From Pseudomonadales bacterium (GTDB lineage Bacteria > Pseudomonadota > Gammaproteobacteria > Pseudomonadales > Halieaceae), in NCBI GenBank assembly GCA_024234855.1, contig JACKNN010000002.1:561001-625000 (forward strand): a stretch of 64,000 nt of DNA, in the 5' to 3' direction. A program made the position numbers and the translations under genes. Shown here piece after piece: positions 20,725-29,769 of this stretch. Under the pieces are notes generated by a model that ran no database searches, was not told where the DNA came from, and saw only the letters and a program-made list of their open reading frames with translations. Each line of letters opens with the position of its first letter. Within the stretch, counting starts at the first letter, position 1.

Positions 20725-20726
20725 CC

Positions 20727-21599
20727 ATGGCGGCTCAAAATCCGCGAGCTGAGGGCCGGGCCCGGGGGACGTCCTCGCCGCCGGCGACAGCTCCAACAAG
20801 TGGTGAAGTTATAGATACATTGACCGAACTCGAGTCCTGGTACGAGCGGGAAAACGGGCAATACCTGCTGGCCGGCACCCGCAAGGCGGTCGCGGGCGTG
20901 TTGGATACCGCGTTCGGCTACCACCTGCTGCAGACCGGCTGTTCACGCGGCCATGCGCTGTTCTCAGACAGCCCGATCAACCACCGGATCTACGCGGCGG
21001 AGCAGGCCGGTGATCAAATTACCCTGCTGGCCTCGGCAGACGAGCTGCCGCTGGAAAGCGACAGTGTAGACACAGTCATCGCCCACCACACGCTGGATTT
21101 TGCCGGCAATCCCCACCAGGTATTGCGGGAGATCCAGCGCGTGCTGACACCCCAGGGCCATTTGCTGATCGTCGGCTTCAATCCGCACAGCCTGCTGGGC
21201 CTGAACACCTGGCTGCGGGGTATGAGCCGCAACTCGCTCTGGCACCGTCATAAGTCGGTGAGCGAGAGCCGCCTGACAGACTGGTTGCACCTGCTGGGGT
21301 GTGAGGTACAGGACACTGTTCGCCTGGGTATGCTGCCGCTGGCGGGGCGCGGCGCCCTGCGGCGCGCCCTGGTGCGGGTGGACAACTGGAGCCAGCGCCA
21401 CAACCTGCCCGGCGGCGGTATTTATATACTGCACGCGATCAAGCAGGTCTCCGCTGTCCATCGGCCGCGGCGCCAGTGGCAACTGCGCAGGGAGCAACTG
21501 ATCAGCCTGGTGCCCAAGCCGGCGGCGGCGCCGACCCCGTACCGGCCATCCCGGATCGGCTCGGCCCGCCGCGATCGCAGCCGGGAGGGCGAGGTTTGA
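20727..21599 (+). CDS. Class I SAM-dependent methyltransferase (gloB/rnhA-linked family)
   Basis: About 290 residues from ATG 20727; the start is uncertain because upstream in-frame sequence is a hairpin and the conserved part begins near the TTG at 20820 (TELESWYERENGQYLL). The fold is a Methyltransf_11 domain: LLQTGCSRG replaces a canonical glycine loop, followed by SADELPLESDSVDTVIAHHTLDF and HLLIVGFNPHSL. The family is fixed between gloB/mltD and rnhA in many gammaproteobacteria; its substrate is unknown. The modified glycine loop is typical of that family rather than a defect. Its stop overlaps the rnhA start. Confidence 0.8.
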   Translation: MAAQNPRAEGRARGTSSPPATAPTSGEVIDTLTELESWYERENGQYLLAGTRKAVAGVLDTAFGYHLLQTGCSRGHALFSDSPINHRIYAAEQAGDQITLLASADELPLESDSVDTVIAHHTLDFAGNPHQVLREIQRVLTPQGHLLIVGFNPHSLLGLNTWLRGMSRNSLWHRHKSVSESRLTDWLHLLGCEVQDTVRLGMLPLAGRGALRRALVRVDNWSQRHNLPGGGIYILHAIKQVSAVHRPRRQWQLRREQLISLVPKPAAAPTPYRPSRIGSARRDRSREGEV

Positions 21600-22048
21600 A
21601 GCAGGTTGAGATATTTACCGACGGGGCCTGCCGCGGCAATCCCGGTCCCGGTGGCTGGGGCGTGTTGCTGCGTCACAAGGGTGTTGAGCGGACACTGTAT
21701 GGGGCCGAACCGCATACGACCAACAATCGCATGGAGTTGATGGCCGCCATCGAAGGGCTCAAAGCACTGCGCGAATCCTGCAGCGTGACGCTCACCACCG
21801 ATTCCGTCTATGTGAAAAACGGTATTACCACCTGGCTGGCGGGCTGGAAACGCAAGGGCTGGAAAACCGCGGGGCGCCAGCCGGTCAAGAATGTCGACCT
21901 GTGGCAGGCCCTGGATGAGCAGAACCAGCGCCACCAGGTGCAGTGGCATTGGGTGAAAGGCCACAGCGGCCATCGGGAGAACGAGATAGCGGACCAACTC
22001 GCCAATCGCGGGATCGATGAAATGGGTAACAAGGGGGCGGGCGCGTGA
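21596..22048 (+). CDS. rnhA: Ribonuclease HI
   Basis: 150 residues from a TTG start at 21596 that overlaps the upstream stop (TTGA) and is preceded by GGGAGGGCGAGG. The RNase HI core is complete: EIFTDGACRGNPGPGGWG with the first catalytic aspartate, NNRMELMAAIEGL with the glutamate, LTTDSVYV with the second aspartate, and VKGHSGHRENEIAD with the histidine and last aspartate. It removes RNA from RNA/DNA hybrids. A longer in-frame reading from 21476 lies within the methyltransferase gene and is rejected. Confidence 0.97.
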   Translation: MKQVEIFTDGACRGNPGPGGWGVLLRHKGVERTLYGAEPHTTNNRMELMAAIEGLKALRESCSVTLTTDSVYVKNGITTWLAGWKRKGWKTAGRQPVKNVDLWQALDEQNQRHQVQWHWVKGHSGHRENEIADQLANRGIDEMGNKGAGA

Positions 22049-22779
22049 GACAAATTGTCCTGGACACCGAAACCACCGGCCTGGAGGCCTCCCAGGGACA
22101 CCGGATCATCGAGATCGGTTGTGTCGAGCTCATCAATCGGCGCCTGACCGGCAACCACTATCACCAGTACATCAATCCCCAGCGTGAGATCGACCAGGGT
22201 GCGATAGAAGTGCATGGGATTACCAGTGAGTTTCTCACCGACAAGCCCCTGTTCGCCCAGGTGGCCGCGGATTTTGTTGACTTTATCAGCGGCGCCGAGT
22301 TGATCATCCACAACGCGCCTTTCGACCTTGGCTTTCTCGACGCTGAGCTGCAGCGCCTGCCCACGCAGTACGGCGCGGTCAGGGAATTGTGCGCGGTGAT
22401 AGACACCCTGGTGATGGCGCGTGCCAAGCATCCCGGGCAGCGCAATAACCTGGACGCCCTGTGTCAGCGCTACGATGTCGACAATTCGCAACGGGATCTG
22501 CACGGCGCGCTGCTCGATGCCGAAATCCTGGCGGATGTCTACCTGGCGATGACCGGCGGCCAGACCACCTTCCAGTTGTCAGATGCCTCCGCCAACAGCG
22601 GCGATGGCGGCCCGGGCAGTCAGCAGATCCGGCGGCTGGCGACAGGGCGCGCAGCCCTGCCCGTGATAGCGGCGACCCCCGCGGAGCGCTCGGCCCACGA
22701 GGCCCAACTCGACGCGATCGCCGCCAGCAGCGGTGGCCGGGTCCTGTGGCGTGAACTGGCCGAGCGCGGTCTGGCCTAG
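22045..22779 (+). CDS. dnaQ: DNA polymerase III subunit epsilon (proofreading exonuclease)
   Basis: 244 residues from a GTG start overlapping the rnhA stop (GTGA). The three DEDDh exonuclease motifs are present: LDTETTGLE, NAPFDLGFLDAE and HGALLDAEILADVY, together with HGIT. It edits errors of the replicative polymerase. A short variable linker and the C-terminal tail (HEAQLDAIAASSGGRVLWRE) that contacts the alpha subunit follow. rnhA-dnaQ adjacency is conserved in proteobacteria. The gene ends in a 4-bp convergent overlap with nhaB. Confidence 0.96.
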   Translation: MRQIVLDTETTGLEASQGHRIIEIGCVELINRRLTGNHYHQYINPQREIDQGAIEVHGITSEFLTDKPLFAQVAADFVDFISGAELIIHNAPFDLGFLDAELQRLPTQYGAVRELCAVIDTLVMARAKHPGQRNNLDALCQRYDVDNSQRDLHGALLDAEILADVYLAMTGGQTTFQLSDASANSGDGGPGSQQIRRLATGRAALPVIAATPAERSAHEAQLDAIAASSGGRVLWRELAERGLA

Positions 22780-24281
22780 ATAAACAGCGACACGCAGGCC
22801 AGGCCGACCCCACCCATAACAATCGTATAGGGTAGTGCCATAATAACCATGCGACCGTAAGACAGCCGGATCAGCGGCGCCAGCGCCGACGTCAGCAGGA
22901 ACAGGAAGGCGGCCTGGCCATTGGGGGTGGCGACGCTGGGCAGGTTGGTCCCGGTGTTGATCGCCACCGCGAGCTGGTCGAACTCGGCCCGGGTGATAGT
23001 GCCCGCGTCCAACGCCGCCTTGACCTCGTTGATGTACACCGTGGCCACGAACACATTATCGCTGATCATCGACAGCACGCCGTTGGCCAGAAAGAACATG
23101 GCGGGGCGTATCCCCGACTCCATGGCAAGCACCGCGTCTATGACCGGCGTGAACAGGTGCTGGTCGTGGATCACCGCCACAATGGCAAAGAAAACCACCA
23201 GCAGGGCGGTAAAGGGGAGGGCCTCTTCGAAGGCATGACCCAGCTGGTGTTCCTCGATCACGCCGTTGAACGCCGTCAGCAGGACGATGACCATCAGGCC
23301 GATGAGGCCTACCGCCGCCAGGTGAAATGCGAGTCCGGCGACAAGGATTGCCGCGACCACCGCCTGCACAGCCAGTCGGGCGTTTGAGCGGTTGTTGCGA
23401 TGCGACTCCTGCGCCTGTTGGAACTCAAGCAGCACGTCACGCACCCGGGGCGGCAGTTTGGCGCCATAGCCGAATTTTCCGCTCACTTCCAGCAGGTAGC
23501 AGGTGAGCAGGCCAGCGGCCAGCACCGGCATGCTGACCGGCGCCATGATGGTAAAGAACTTTACGAAATCCCAGTGCGCGACCGTGGCGATCAGCAGGTT
23601 CTGGGGCTCGCCCACCAGCGTGCACACGCCGCCCAGCGCCGTACCCACCGCGCCATGCATCAGCAGGCTTCGCAGGAAGGCCCTGAAGTTTTCCAGGTCT
23701 TCGCGGTGCAGGTCGTGTACGCCGTCATCCACCGAGTGGTCGTGTTCCTCATGTGCCAGGTTCTTGCCCGAGGCGACCTTATGATAGACCGAGTAGAAAC
23801 CCACGCCGACGCTGATCAACACCGCGGTGACGGTGAGGGCGTCGAGAAAGGCCGAAAGAAACGCTGCGACCAGGGAAAACAGCAGGGACAACAGGATTTT
23901 AGAGCGGACATTCAGTAGTATCCGCGTGAATACAAACAGCAGCAGCTCCTTCATGAAGTATATGCCGGCGACCATGAACATCAGCAGCAGGATTACCTCG
24001 AAATTGGCGGCGGTTTCGTCGAACACCATCTGCGGCGTCGTCATCCCCAGGATGACAGCCTCTATCGCCAGCAGGCCGCCAGGCTGCAGGGGATAGCAGC
24101 GCAGGGCCAGGGCCAGGGTGAAAATGAATTCGGCGATCAGTATCCATCCGGTGACGAATGGCCCAAGCAGGTAGAGTGCCAGCGGATTGACCAGCAAAAA
24201 CGCGATAATGGTTTTCTTGTACCAGGTCGGCGAGGAACCGAGAAAATTCCTCCACAGGGCATTGGCGGGTGTGTCACTCAT
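22776..24281 (-). CDS. nhaB: Na+/H+ antiporter NhaB
   Basis: 501 residues from ATG 24281 (MSDTPANALWRNFLGSSP); a longer frame upstream adds 17 unlikely residues. The N-terminal block WYKKTIIAFLLVNPL and the segments FDALTVTAVLISVGVGFY-like, GTALGGVCTLVGEPQNLLIA and INTGTNLPSVATPNGQAAFLF are NhaB signatures, with about 12 membrane segments throughout. It exports Na+ in exchange for protons, useful in a saline habitat. It is convergent with dnaQ and divergent from nudC. Confidence 0.95.
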   Translation of the reverse strand: MSDTPANALWRNFLGSSPTWYKKTIIAFLLVNPLALYLLGPFVTGWILIAEFIFTLALALRCYPLQPGGLLAIEAVILGMTTPQMVFDETAANFEVILLLMFMVAGIYFMKELLLFVFTRILLNVRSKILLSLLFSLVAAFLSAFLDALTVTAVLISVGVGFYSVYHKVASGKNLAHEEHDHSVDDGVHDLHREDLENFRAFLRSLLMHGAVGTALGGVCTLVGEPQNLLIATVAHWDFVKFFTIMAPVSMPVLAAGLLTCYLLEVSGKFGYGAKLPPRVRDVLLEFQQAQESHRNNRSNARLAVQAVVAAILVAGLAFHLAAVGLIGLMVIVLLTAFNGVIEEHQLGHAFEEALPFTALLVVFFAIVAVIHDQHLFTPVIDAVLAMESGIRPAMFFLANGVLSMISDNVFVATVYINEVKAALDAGTITRAEFDQLAVAINTGTNLPSVATPNGQAAFLFLLTSALAPLIRLSYGRMVIMALPYTIVMGGVGLACVSLFI

Positions 24282-24357
24282 CGCAGATATAGTCCTATTT
24301 ATTGAGCCGGGCAGTTTACGTGATTGTCCCACTGTTTTCGATGCATTCCGGCGGCGC

Positions 24358-24386
24358 TTGCCCCTCGCACAGGGCAGGCTTACTAT
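24358..24386 (+). promoter_or_regulatory. Candidate sigma-70 promoter of nudC
   Basis: TTGCCC at 24358-24363 and TACTAT at 24381-24386 with a 17-base spacer. Transcription would begin near 24393, very close to the annotated GTG at 24404; this favours the second GTG at 24419, which has GGTGGA as a possible ribosome site. Confidence 0.45.
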
Positions 24387-24403
24387 AGCCGGTCTTTTAG
24401 CCG

Positions 24404-25231
24404 GTGGAATCCACAGCCGTGTTTCGACCCGACCACATACCCCCTGACAGTGCGGATGACGAGCTGCATATTGTATTCCAGCGCGGACAGCTGCTCAGCG
24501 ATATGCGCGCGGCCGATAGCTGCCTGATCGGGCGACGCCAGCTCGATGCGCATCGCTGGCGGGTACAGCGGCGCCAGTTTCTCGGCTACTGGCATGACCG
24601 GCCCTGCTACGCGCTGGAAATCGACGAGGTGGAAGAGGTCGATCCCCTGCAGTACCAGGTGGGCAACCTCTACCAGATCCTGGGACGGGTTGATGAGCAA
24701 CTGTTCGCCCTCGCTGGCCGGGCCGCACAGCTGCTGGACTGGGAGCGTGACCACCGGTTTTGCGGCCGCTGCGGCGAACAGATGCGACTGGATACGCAGG
24801 AGCGCGCCATGCGTTGCGGTCCCTGCGGCACAGTCAATTTTCCCCGTATAGCGCCCTGCGTCATCGTGCTGGTCACCCGTGGCGAGGAGTTGCTGCTGGC
24901 CCGCAACGCCAACTTTCCCGGACCGATGTACAGCACCCTGGCGGGCTTTATCGAGGCAGGCGAAACAGTAGAGCAGACGCTGGTTCGCGAGGTCCGGGAG
25001 GAAGTCGGCATTGAGGTGGCAAGGCCGCGTTACTTCCAATCGCAGTCCTGGCCTTTTCCCAACCAGCTGATGCTGGGTTTTTTTGCCGACTACGCCGGCG
25101 GCGAGATCGTATGCGACCAGCGTGAAATCGCCGATGCGCAGTGGTTTCACTACCGCGAACTGCCCATGATCCCGCCGCCGTCTTCGGTGGCAGGGCAGCT
25201 CATACGCCATTACACCAGCCAGCTCGGCTAG
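24404..25231 (+). CDS. nudC: NAD(+) diphosphatase / NAD-capped RNA hydrolase NudC
   Basis: 275 residues from GTG 24404, or 270 from GTG 24419, which may be the real start. An N-terminal domain leads to a zinc ribbon with two C-X2-C pairs (CGRC and CGPC), then the Nudix box GFIEAGETVEQTLVREVREE and the NAD(H) specificity motif SQSWPFPNQ, one residue off the usual SQPWPFP. It hydrolyses NADH and removes NAD caps from RNA 5' ends. It is divergent from nhaB and followed 32 bases later by sohB, possibly in one operon. Confidence 0.95.
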   Translation: MESTAVFRPDHIPPDSADDELHIVFQRGQLLSDMRAADSCLIGRRQLDAHRWRVQRRQFLGYWHDRPCYALEIDEVEEVDPLQYQVGNLYQILGRVDEQLFALAGRAAQLLDWERDHRFCGRCGEQMRLDTQERAMRCGPCGTVNFPRIAPCVIVLVTRGEELLLARNANFPGPMYSTLAGFIEAGETVEQTLVREVREEVGIEVARPRYFQSQSWPFPNQLMLGFFADYAGGEIVCDQREIADAQWFHYRELPMIPPPSSVAGQLIRHYTSQLG

Positions 25232-25263
25232 TTTCACACACCCTGAATCCTGGAGTTTACGTT

Positions 25264-26322
25264 TTGGAATTTATCTATGAATACGGCCTGTTCCTGGCCC
25301 AGGTCGTCACTTTCGTCGCCGCCATTCTCATTGTGGCAGCAAGCCTGGTCGCACTGGGGCAGCGGCAGAAGGCTGATCAACACGAAGGCCACATCGAAGT
25401 CCGGGATGTCAACGAGAAGTACCGCCACATAGGCGAGCACATCCAGCAGATGGTGGTAGAGCCGGACGTGCTGAAAGCTACCCGCAAAGCGGAGAAGAAG
25501 ACGGCGAAGGCGGAACGCAAGGCGGCCAGGAAAAAACTGGGCAAGGGCGTCGATGACGCCGAGCACCGCAAGTGCCTCTACGTACTGGATTTCGAAGGTG
25601 ACATCAAAGCCAGTGCGGCTGACAACCTGCGGGAGGAAATTTCCGCGGTGCTGCCGCAGGTGAAGCCGGGAGACGAATTGCTGGTACGGGTCGAAAGCCC
25701 GGGCGGGATGGTGCACGGCTACGGCCTTGCCGCCAGCCAGTTACAGCGGATAAGGGATGCCGGCGTGCCGCTGACGATCGCCGTCGACAAGGTGGCCGCC
25801 AGCGGCGGTTACATGATGGCCTGCGTGGCCAACCGCATTATCGCGGCACCATTTGCCGTGATCGGGTCCATCGGCGTGTTGGCCCAGTTGCCCAATTTCC
25901 ATCGCCTGCTGAAAAAGCATGATATCGACTTTGAGTTGTTCACCGCCGGTGAATACAAGCGCACCGTAACCATGTTCGGAGAGAACACCGAAAAAGGTCG
26001 GGAAAAATTCACCCAGGAGCTGGAGGAAACCCACGCCCTGTTCAAGGATTTCGTCAGCGCCAACCGCCCGGGCCTGGATATCGCCAAGGTGGCCACAGGG
26101 GAAATCTGGTACGGCCGCAAGGCGATCGACGTCGGTCTGGTCGATGAATTGCAAACCAGCGACGCGTTCGTGCAGGGACGACTGGCGGACTGGGACGTAT
26201 TCGAGGTCAGGTTCGTGCACAAGAAAACCTGGCAGGAAAAACTCGGGCTGGCCGCGGAGGGCGCGATGGAAAAAGCCCTCCTCAAGATATGGCAGAAAGG
26301 GCTGGATCGGCGTAACGCCTGA
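25264..26322 (+). CDS. sohB: Inner-membrane peptidase SohB (S49 family)
   Basis: 352 residues from TTG 25264 (MEFIYEYGLFLAQVVTF), with a GGAG ribosome site 8 bases upstream; the frame before it belongs to nudC. One N-terminal membrane helix (about 8-31) is followed by a lysine-rich linker (residues 78-98) and the S49 protease domain. The nucleophile serine lies in KVAASGGYMMA and the base lysine in TAGEYKRTVTMFGENT. Like SppA, it is expected to degrade peptides at the periplasmic face of the inner membrane. It ends 8 bases from the convergent sulP gene. Confidence 0.95.
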   Translation: MEFIYEYGLFLAQVVTFVAAILIVAASLVALGQRQKADQHEGHIEVRDVNEKYRHIGEHIQQMVVEPDVLKATRKAEKKTAKAERKAARKKLGKGVDDAEHRKCLYVLDFEGDIKASAADNLREEISAVLPQVKPGDELLVRVESPGGMVHGYGLAASQLQRIRDAGVPLTIAVDKVAASGGYMMACVANRIIAAPFAVIGSIGVLAQLPNFHRLLKKHDIDFELFTAGEYKRTVTMFGENTEKGREKFTQELEETHALFKDFVSANRPGLDIAKVATGEIWYGRKAIDVGLVDELQTSDAFVQGRLADWDVFEVRFVHKKTWQEKLGLAAEGAMEKALLKIWQKGLDRRNA

Positions 26323-26329
26323 GACCGCG

Positions 26330-28066
26330 CTAGATAATATAGGGCTCGATCTCATCGAGTTTCAGTGCCTGCACGGCCTGGTGGTGCGTGAGGTACACCT
26401 TGCCGCTCAGGTGTTGCAGGAAATCGGATTTTTGCAGGGTGTCCATGACCGGCCCCTTGACCTCGCTGAGGTTGAGCGTGAGCCCCTGCTCCTGCAGACG
26501 GTGGTTGATTGCCTCCAGCGCTTCCAGCGCGCTGAGATCGATTTCATTGACCGCCGGGCACTGCAGTATCACGTGCTGCAGGCCGTCGATTTCGGCGACC
26601 AGTCGGTAAATATAATCCTCCAGGTAACTGGCATTGGCGAAGTAGAGGCTTTCATCCACCCGCAGTGAGACAATGTTCGGGTGGGTAATCACGTTATGAC
26701 GCTCTACGTTGCGAAAATGCTCGGTACCGGCGATCGCGCCCACGACGGCAATATGGGGGCGGGTGGTCTTGTACAGGTGCAGGCCGATGGAGGCGACAAT
26801 ACCGGCGAGCACGCCGAGCTCGACGCCGAGCAACAGCGTTGCCACGATGGTGGTCGCCACCGCGACGAAATCGGAGATGGAATACCGCCAGGCCCGCCTT
26901 ATTACGGCGAAGTCTACAAGGGTGGAAACCGCGACGATAATGGTTGCCGCCAGGGTAGCCTTGGGCAGGTAATACAGCACCGGCGTCAGCAGTAGCGCCG
27001 CAAGAGCGATGCCGATTGCGGCAAAAAAACTCGCGGCGGGCGTTTCGGCGCCGGCATCAAAATTAACCACGGAGCGGGAAAACCCACCGGTCACCGGAAA
27101 ACCGCCGGAGACCCCCGAGGCCATGTTGGCGGCGCCCAGTGCGATCAGCTCCTGGTTGGGGTCGATGCGCTGGCGCCGCTTGGCGGCGAGTGTCTTGCCC
27201 ACGGACACGGATTCCACGAAGCCGATAATCGAGATGAGCAGGGCGGGCAGCGCCAGGTCGGACCACAGCTGCAGGTCGAACGAGGGTATCCCCAGGACCG
27301 GAAGTCCGCGCGGCACCGCGCCGACCAGGTCGACGCCGCGCTGGCCGAAGTCCCCGTAATAGCTGGCAAGGGTGGTTGCCAGTATGGCAACTACCGGCCC
27401 GGCCTTGGCGAGCATACCCGCCGGTGTATCGGCCAGGCCACAGCGCCGCAGCAGCGGAGCAAGGCCGCGGCGGGTCCAGAACAGGAAGGCGATGGCGGCG
27501 ACGCCCGTGAGCGTTGCGAGTGCATTGGTATCGGCCAGGTTGCGCGAGAGCGATGCCAGCAGTTCGGTGATGGTGTCGCCGTGGCCGTGGATGCCCAGGA
27601 TATGGCGCAGCTGGCTGAGGCCGATAATAATGCCGGAGGCGGTGATGAATCCCGACACCACCGGGTGGGATAAAAAGTTGGCGAGAAAGCCAAAGCGCAA
27701 CAGCCCCATCACGAACAGCATCAGCCCCGAAATCAGCGCCATGGCGACGGCGGCGGTGGCGTAATCAAGGGTGCCGCTTGCCGCCACCTTGCCGACGGCG
27801 GTGGCGGTCATCAGCGATGCCACGGCCACTGGTCCCACAGAGAGCGCGCGGCTGGTGCCGAACAGGGCATACGCGATGAGCGGGAGGATGCTGGCATAGA
27901 GCCCCATCTCAGCCGGCAGCCCCGCCAGCAGGGCATAAGCCAGCGACTGGGGGATCAGCATGATGGTGACGATCATCGCGGCCAGCATATCGCTGGCCAG
28001 TAGACTGCGGTGGTAACCGCGCGTCCAGGCCAGCGCCGGGAGCAGTCGCTCCAGTAAATCGCTCAA
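26330..28066 (-). CDS. SulP/SLC26-family anion transporter with STAS domain
   Basis: 578 residues from a TTG start that overlaps the stop of the SQR fusion (TTGA). The membrane part opens with DMLAAMIVTIMLIPQSLAYA and AGLPAEMGLYASILP, the sulfate-transporter signature, and continues with GAANMASGVSGGFPVTGGFSRS. A STAS domain covers about 455-560 (VSLRVDESLYFANASYLED). SulP proteins move sulfate, bicarbonate or other anions. Being the third gene of a sulfide-oxidation operon argues for sulfate, sulfite or thiosulfate as cargo, exported or imported; that is inference from position. Confidence 0.88.
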   Translation of the reverse strand: MSDLLERLLPALAWTRGYHRSLLASDMLAAMIVTIMLIPQSLAYALLAGLPAEMGLYASILPLIAYALFGTSRALSVGPVAVASLMTATAVGKVAASGTLDYATAAVAMALISGLMLFVMGLLRFGFLANFLSHPVVSGFITASGIIIGLSQLRHILGIHGHGDTITELLASLSRNLADTNALATLTGVAAIAFLFWTRRGLAPLLRRCGLADTPAGMLAKAGPVVAILATTLASYYGDFGQRGVDLVGAVPRGLPVLGIPSFDLQLWSDLALPALLISIIGFVESVSVGKTLAAKRRQRIDPNQELIALGAANMASGVSGGFPVTGGFSRSVVNFDAGAETPAASFFAAIGIALAALLLTPVLYYLPKATLAATIIVAVSTLVDFAVIRRAWRYSISDFVAVATTIVATLLLGVELGVLAGIVASIGLHLYKTTRPHIAVVGAIAGTEHFRNVERHNVITHPNIVSLRVDESLYFANASYLEDYIYRLVAEIDGLQHVILQCPAVNEIDLSALEALEAINHRLQEQGLTLNLSEVKGPVMDTLQKSDFLQHLSGKVYLTHHQAVQALKLDEIEPYII

Positions 28067-29757
28067 CCGGGCGTCGCCCTGTTCTTGGCCTGCTCCGGGT
28101 CAACCATCCACTCCTTGCCCTTGAGCATGGCCTTCCAGTAGATCGGCGGCAGGATTTTTTCCTTCAGGTACCAGGCCAGCCGCGAGGGCTGCTTGCCATC
28201 GATAACCCAGCGCGGGAAGCTGGGCAGCAACTTGCCGCCGTAGCCGAACTCGGCCAGTACGATCTTGCCGCGCTCCACCGTCAGGGGGCAGGAGCCATAG
28301 CCATTGTAATGCGCCACGCCCTGCACCAGGCCCATGTCCGCCAGCAGGTTGTTGGCCACGATCGGCGCCTGCATACGGGCCGCGGCCGCGGTCTTGGCAT
28401 TGGGCGCGTTCATCGCGTCGCCCAGGCCCCAGACATTGGCAAAGCGCTTGTGGCGCAGGGTGTTCTGGTCGACATCCACCCAGCCGGCCGCGTCGGCCAG
28501 TTCACTGGTGCGCACGAAGTCGGGCGCGCACTGGGGCGGGCACACGTGGATCATGTCGAAGTCGGTTGCCACCTGGCGCCTGGCACCCTCGGCGTCTGTC
28601 ACCTCAAACCAGGCCGTTTTCGCTTCCCCGTCTATTTTTACCAGGCGGTGGCGGAAATGCAGCCGGGCGCGATAGAGCTCTACGTAGTTCATCAGGGCGG
28701 GAACGTAATCCTTGACCCCGAACAGCACCTCCCCGGCATTGAAGAAATCGATGTCGATCGCCGGCAACACGCCGCTGCGGCGCCAGTAATCGGCCGACAG
28801 GTACAGCGCCTTCTGTGGCGCACCTGCGCACTTGATGGGCATGGGCGGCTGGGTGAACACCGCGCGGCCGCTGCCCAGTTTACTCACCAGCTGCCAGGTG
28901 TAGGGCGCGAGGTCGTAACGATAGTTTGAGGTCACGCCGTTGTGCCCCAGGGTTTCGGCGAGGCCCTCGACGCCGTGCCAGTCCAGCTTGATGCCGGGTG
29001 CCACGATCAGCCGGTCGTAATACACGGGGCGGCTGTCCTCCAGGGTGACCCGGTTATTCGAGGGATCGAAAGCGCCCACCGCCGCCTTGATCCAGGTAAC
29101 GCGCTCGGGGATCAGCGACGCCATGGTCTTCACCGTGTCCCGCTGTTTGAACACCCCCGCGCCGACAAGCGTCCAGCCCGGCTGGTAGTAGTGCACCTCC
29201 GCCGGGTCGATGATAGCGATAGACGCCTCCCGCGTCCGCGCCAGCAGGCTGGAAGCGGCGGCAATACCGGCGGCACCGGCCCCCACGATCAGGATGTCAT
29301 AGTGGCTGGCCCCGCCGGGCCTGGCATGGGCCCGGGGCGGAGAGGTGAGTTGCAGCGCCGCAGTGAGGTCGTAACCCAGGCCCCCGGCCAGCGCCAGCAG
29401 TTCCGCTGGCCGGGCGCCCCGGCTGCGCTGCCCCAGCGCCCAAAGGGTGAGGGAGCGGGTGCCGGTGCGACAGTAGGCGTGAACCGGCGCGGGCAGCCGC
29501 TCGAGGGCGGCCAGGAAATCCGCCACATCCTGTTCGTTGAGTTCACTGGAGATTACCGGCTGGAAGTGGACTGTAATACCCGCCGCGCCCGCCGCGGCCT
29601 CTATCTCGGTGACGTTGGGCTGGTCGGCGGCCTCGCCGTCCGGTCGGTTGCAGATCAGCGACCTGACGCCCCGGGCGGCCAGCGTCGCCAGGTCGTCGAC
29701 GGTGATCTGGCCCGACACGGAGAATTCGTCGGTTACCTTTTTAATGTCCATCGCCAT
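28063..29757 (-). CDS. sqr: DUF442 (TIGR01244 phosphatase/sulfurtransferase-like) fused to type II sulfide:quinone oxidoreductase
   Basis: 564 residues. Residues 1-115 are a DUF442 domain with the C-X5-R loop CRTGTR (Cys96, Arg101), the domain fused to persulfide dioxygenase in Blh proteins. From 153 onward there is an FAD oxidoreductase: DILIVGAGAAGIAAA, PIKCAGAPQKALYLS with catalytic Cys310, GLGDAMNAPNAKTAAA, and the second redox cysteine Cys490 in GSCPLTVERGKIVLAEF. These two cysteines match type II SQR such as human SQOR. It oxidises sulfide to a persulfide and reduces quinone. The gene is 12 bases after the persulfide dioxygenase gene and overlaps sulP, so one operon. The DUF442 part may pass sulfane sulfur on; unproven. 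Confidence 0.88.
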   Translation of the reverse strand: MAMDIKKVTDEFSVSGQITVDDLATLAARGVRSLICNRPDGEAADQPNVTEIEAAAGAAGITVHFQPVISSELNEQDVADFLAALERLPAPVHAYCRTGTRSLTLWALGQRSRGARPAELLALAGGLGYDLTAALQLTSPPRAHARPGGASHYDILIVGAGAAGIAAASSLLARTREASIAIIDPAEVHYYQPGWTLVGAGVFKQRDTVKTMASLIPERVTWIKAAVGAFDPSNNRVTLEDSRPVYYDRLIVAPGIKLDWHGVEGLAETLGHNGVTSNYRYDLAPYTWQLVSKLGSGRAVFTQPPMPIKCAGAPQKALYLSADYWRRSGVLPAIDIDFFNAGEVLFGVKDYVPALMNYVELYRARLHFRHRLVKIDGEAKTAWFEVTDAEGARRQVATDFDMIHVCPPQCAPDFVRTSELADAAGWVDVDQNTLRHKRFANVWGLGDAMNAPNAKTAAAARMQAPIVANNLLADMGLVQGVAHYNGYGSCPLTVERGKIVLAEFGYGGKLLPSFPRWVIDGKQPSRLAWYLKEKILPPIYWKAMLKGKEWMVDPEQAKNRATPG

Positions 29758-29769
29758 ACCTGCGGCCCC

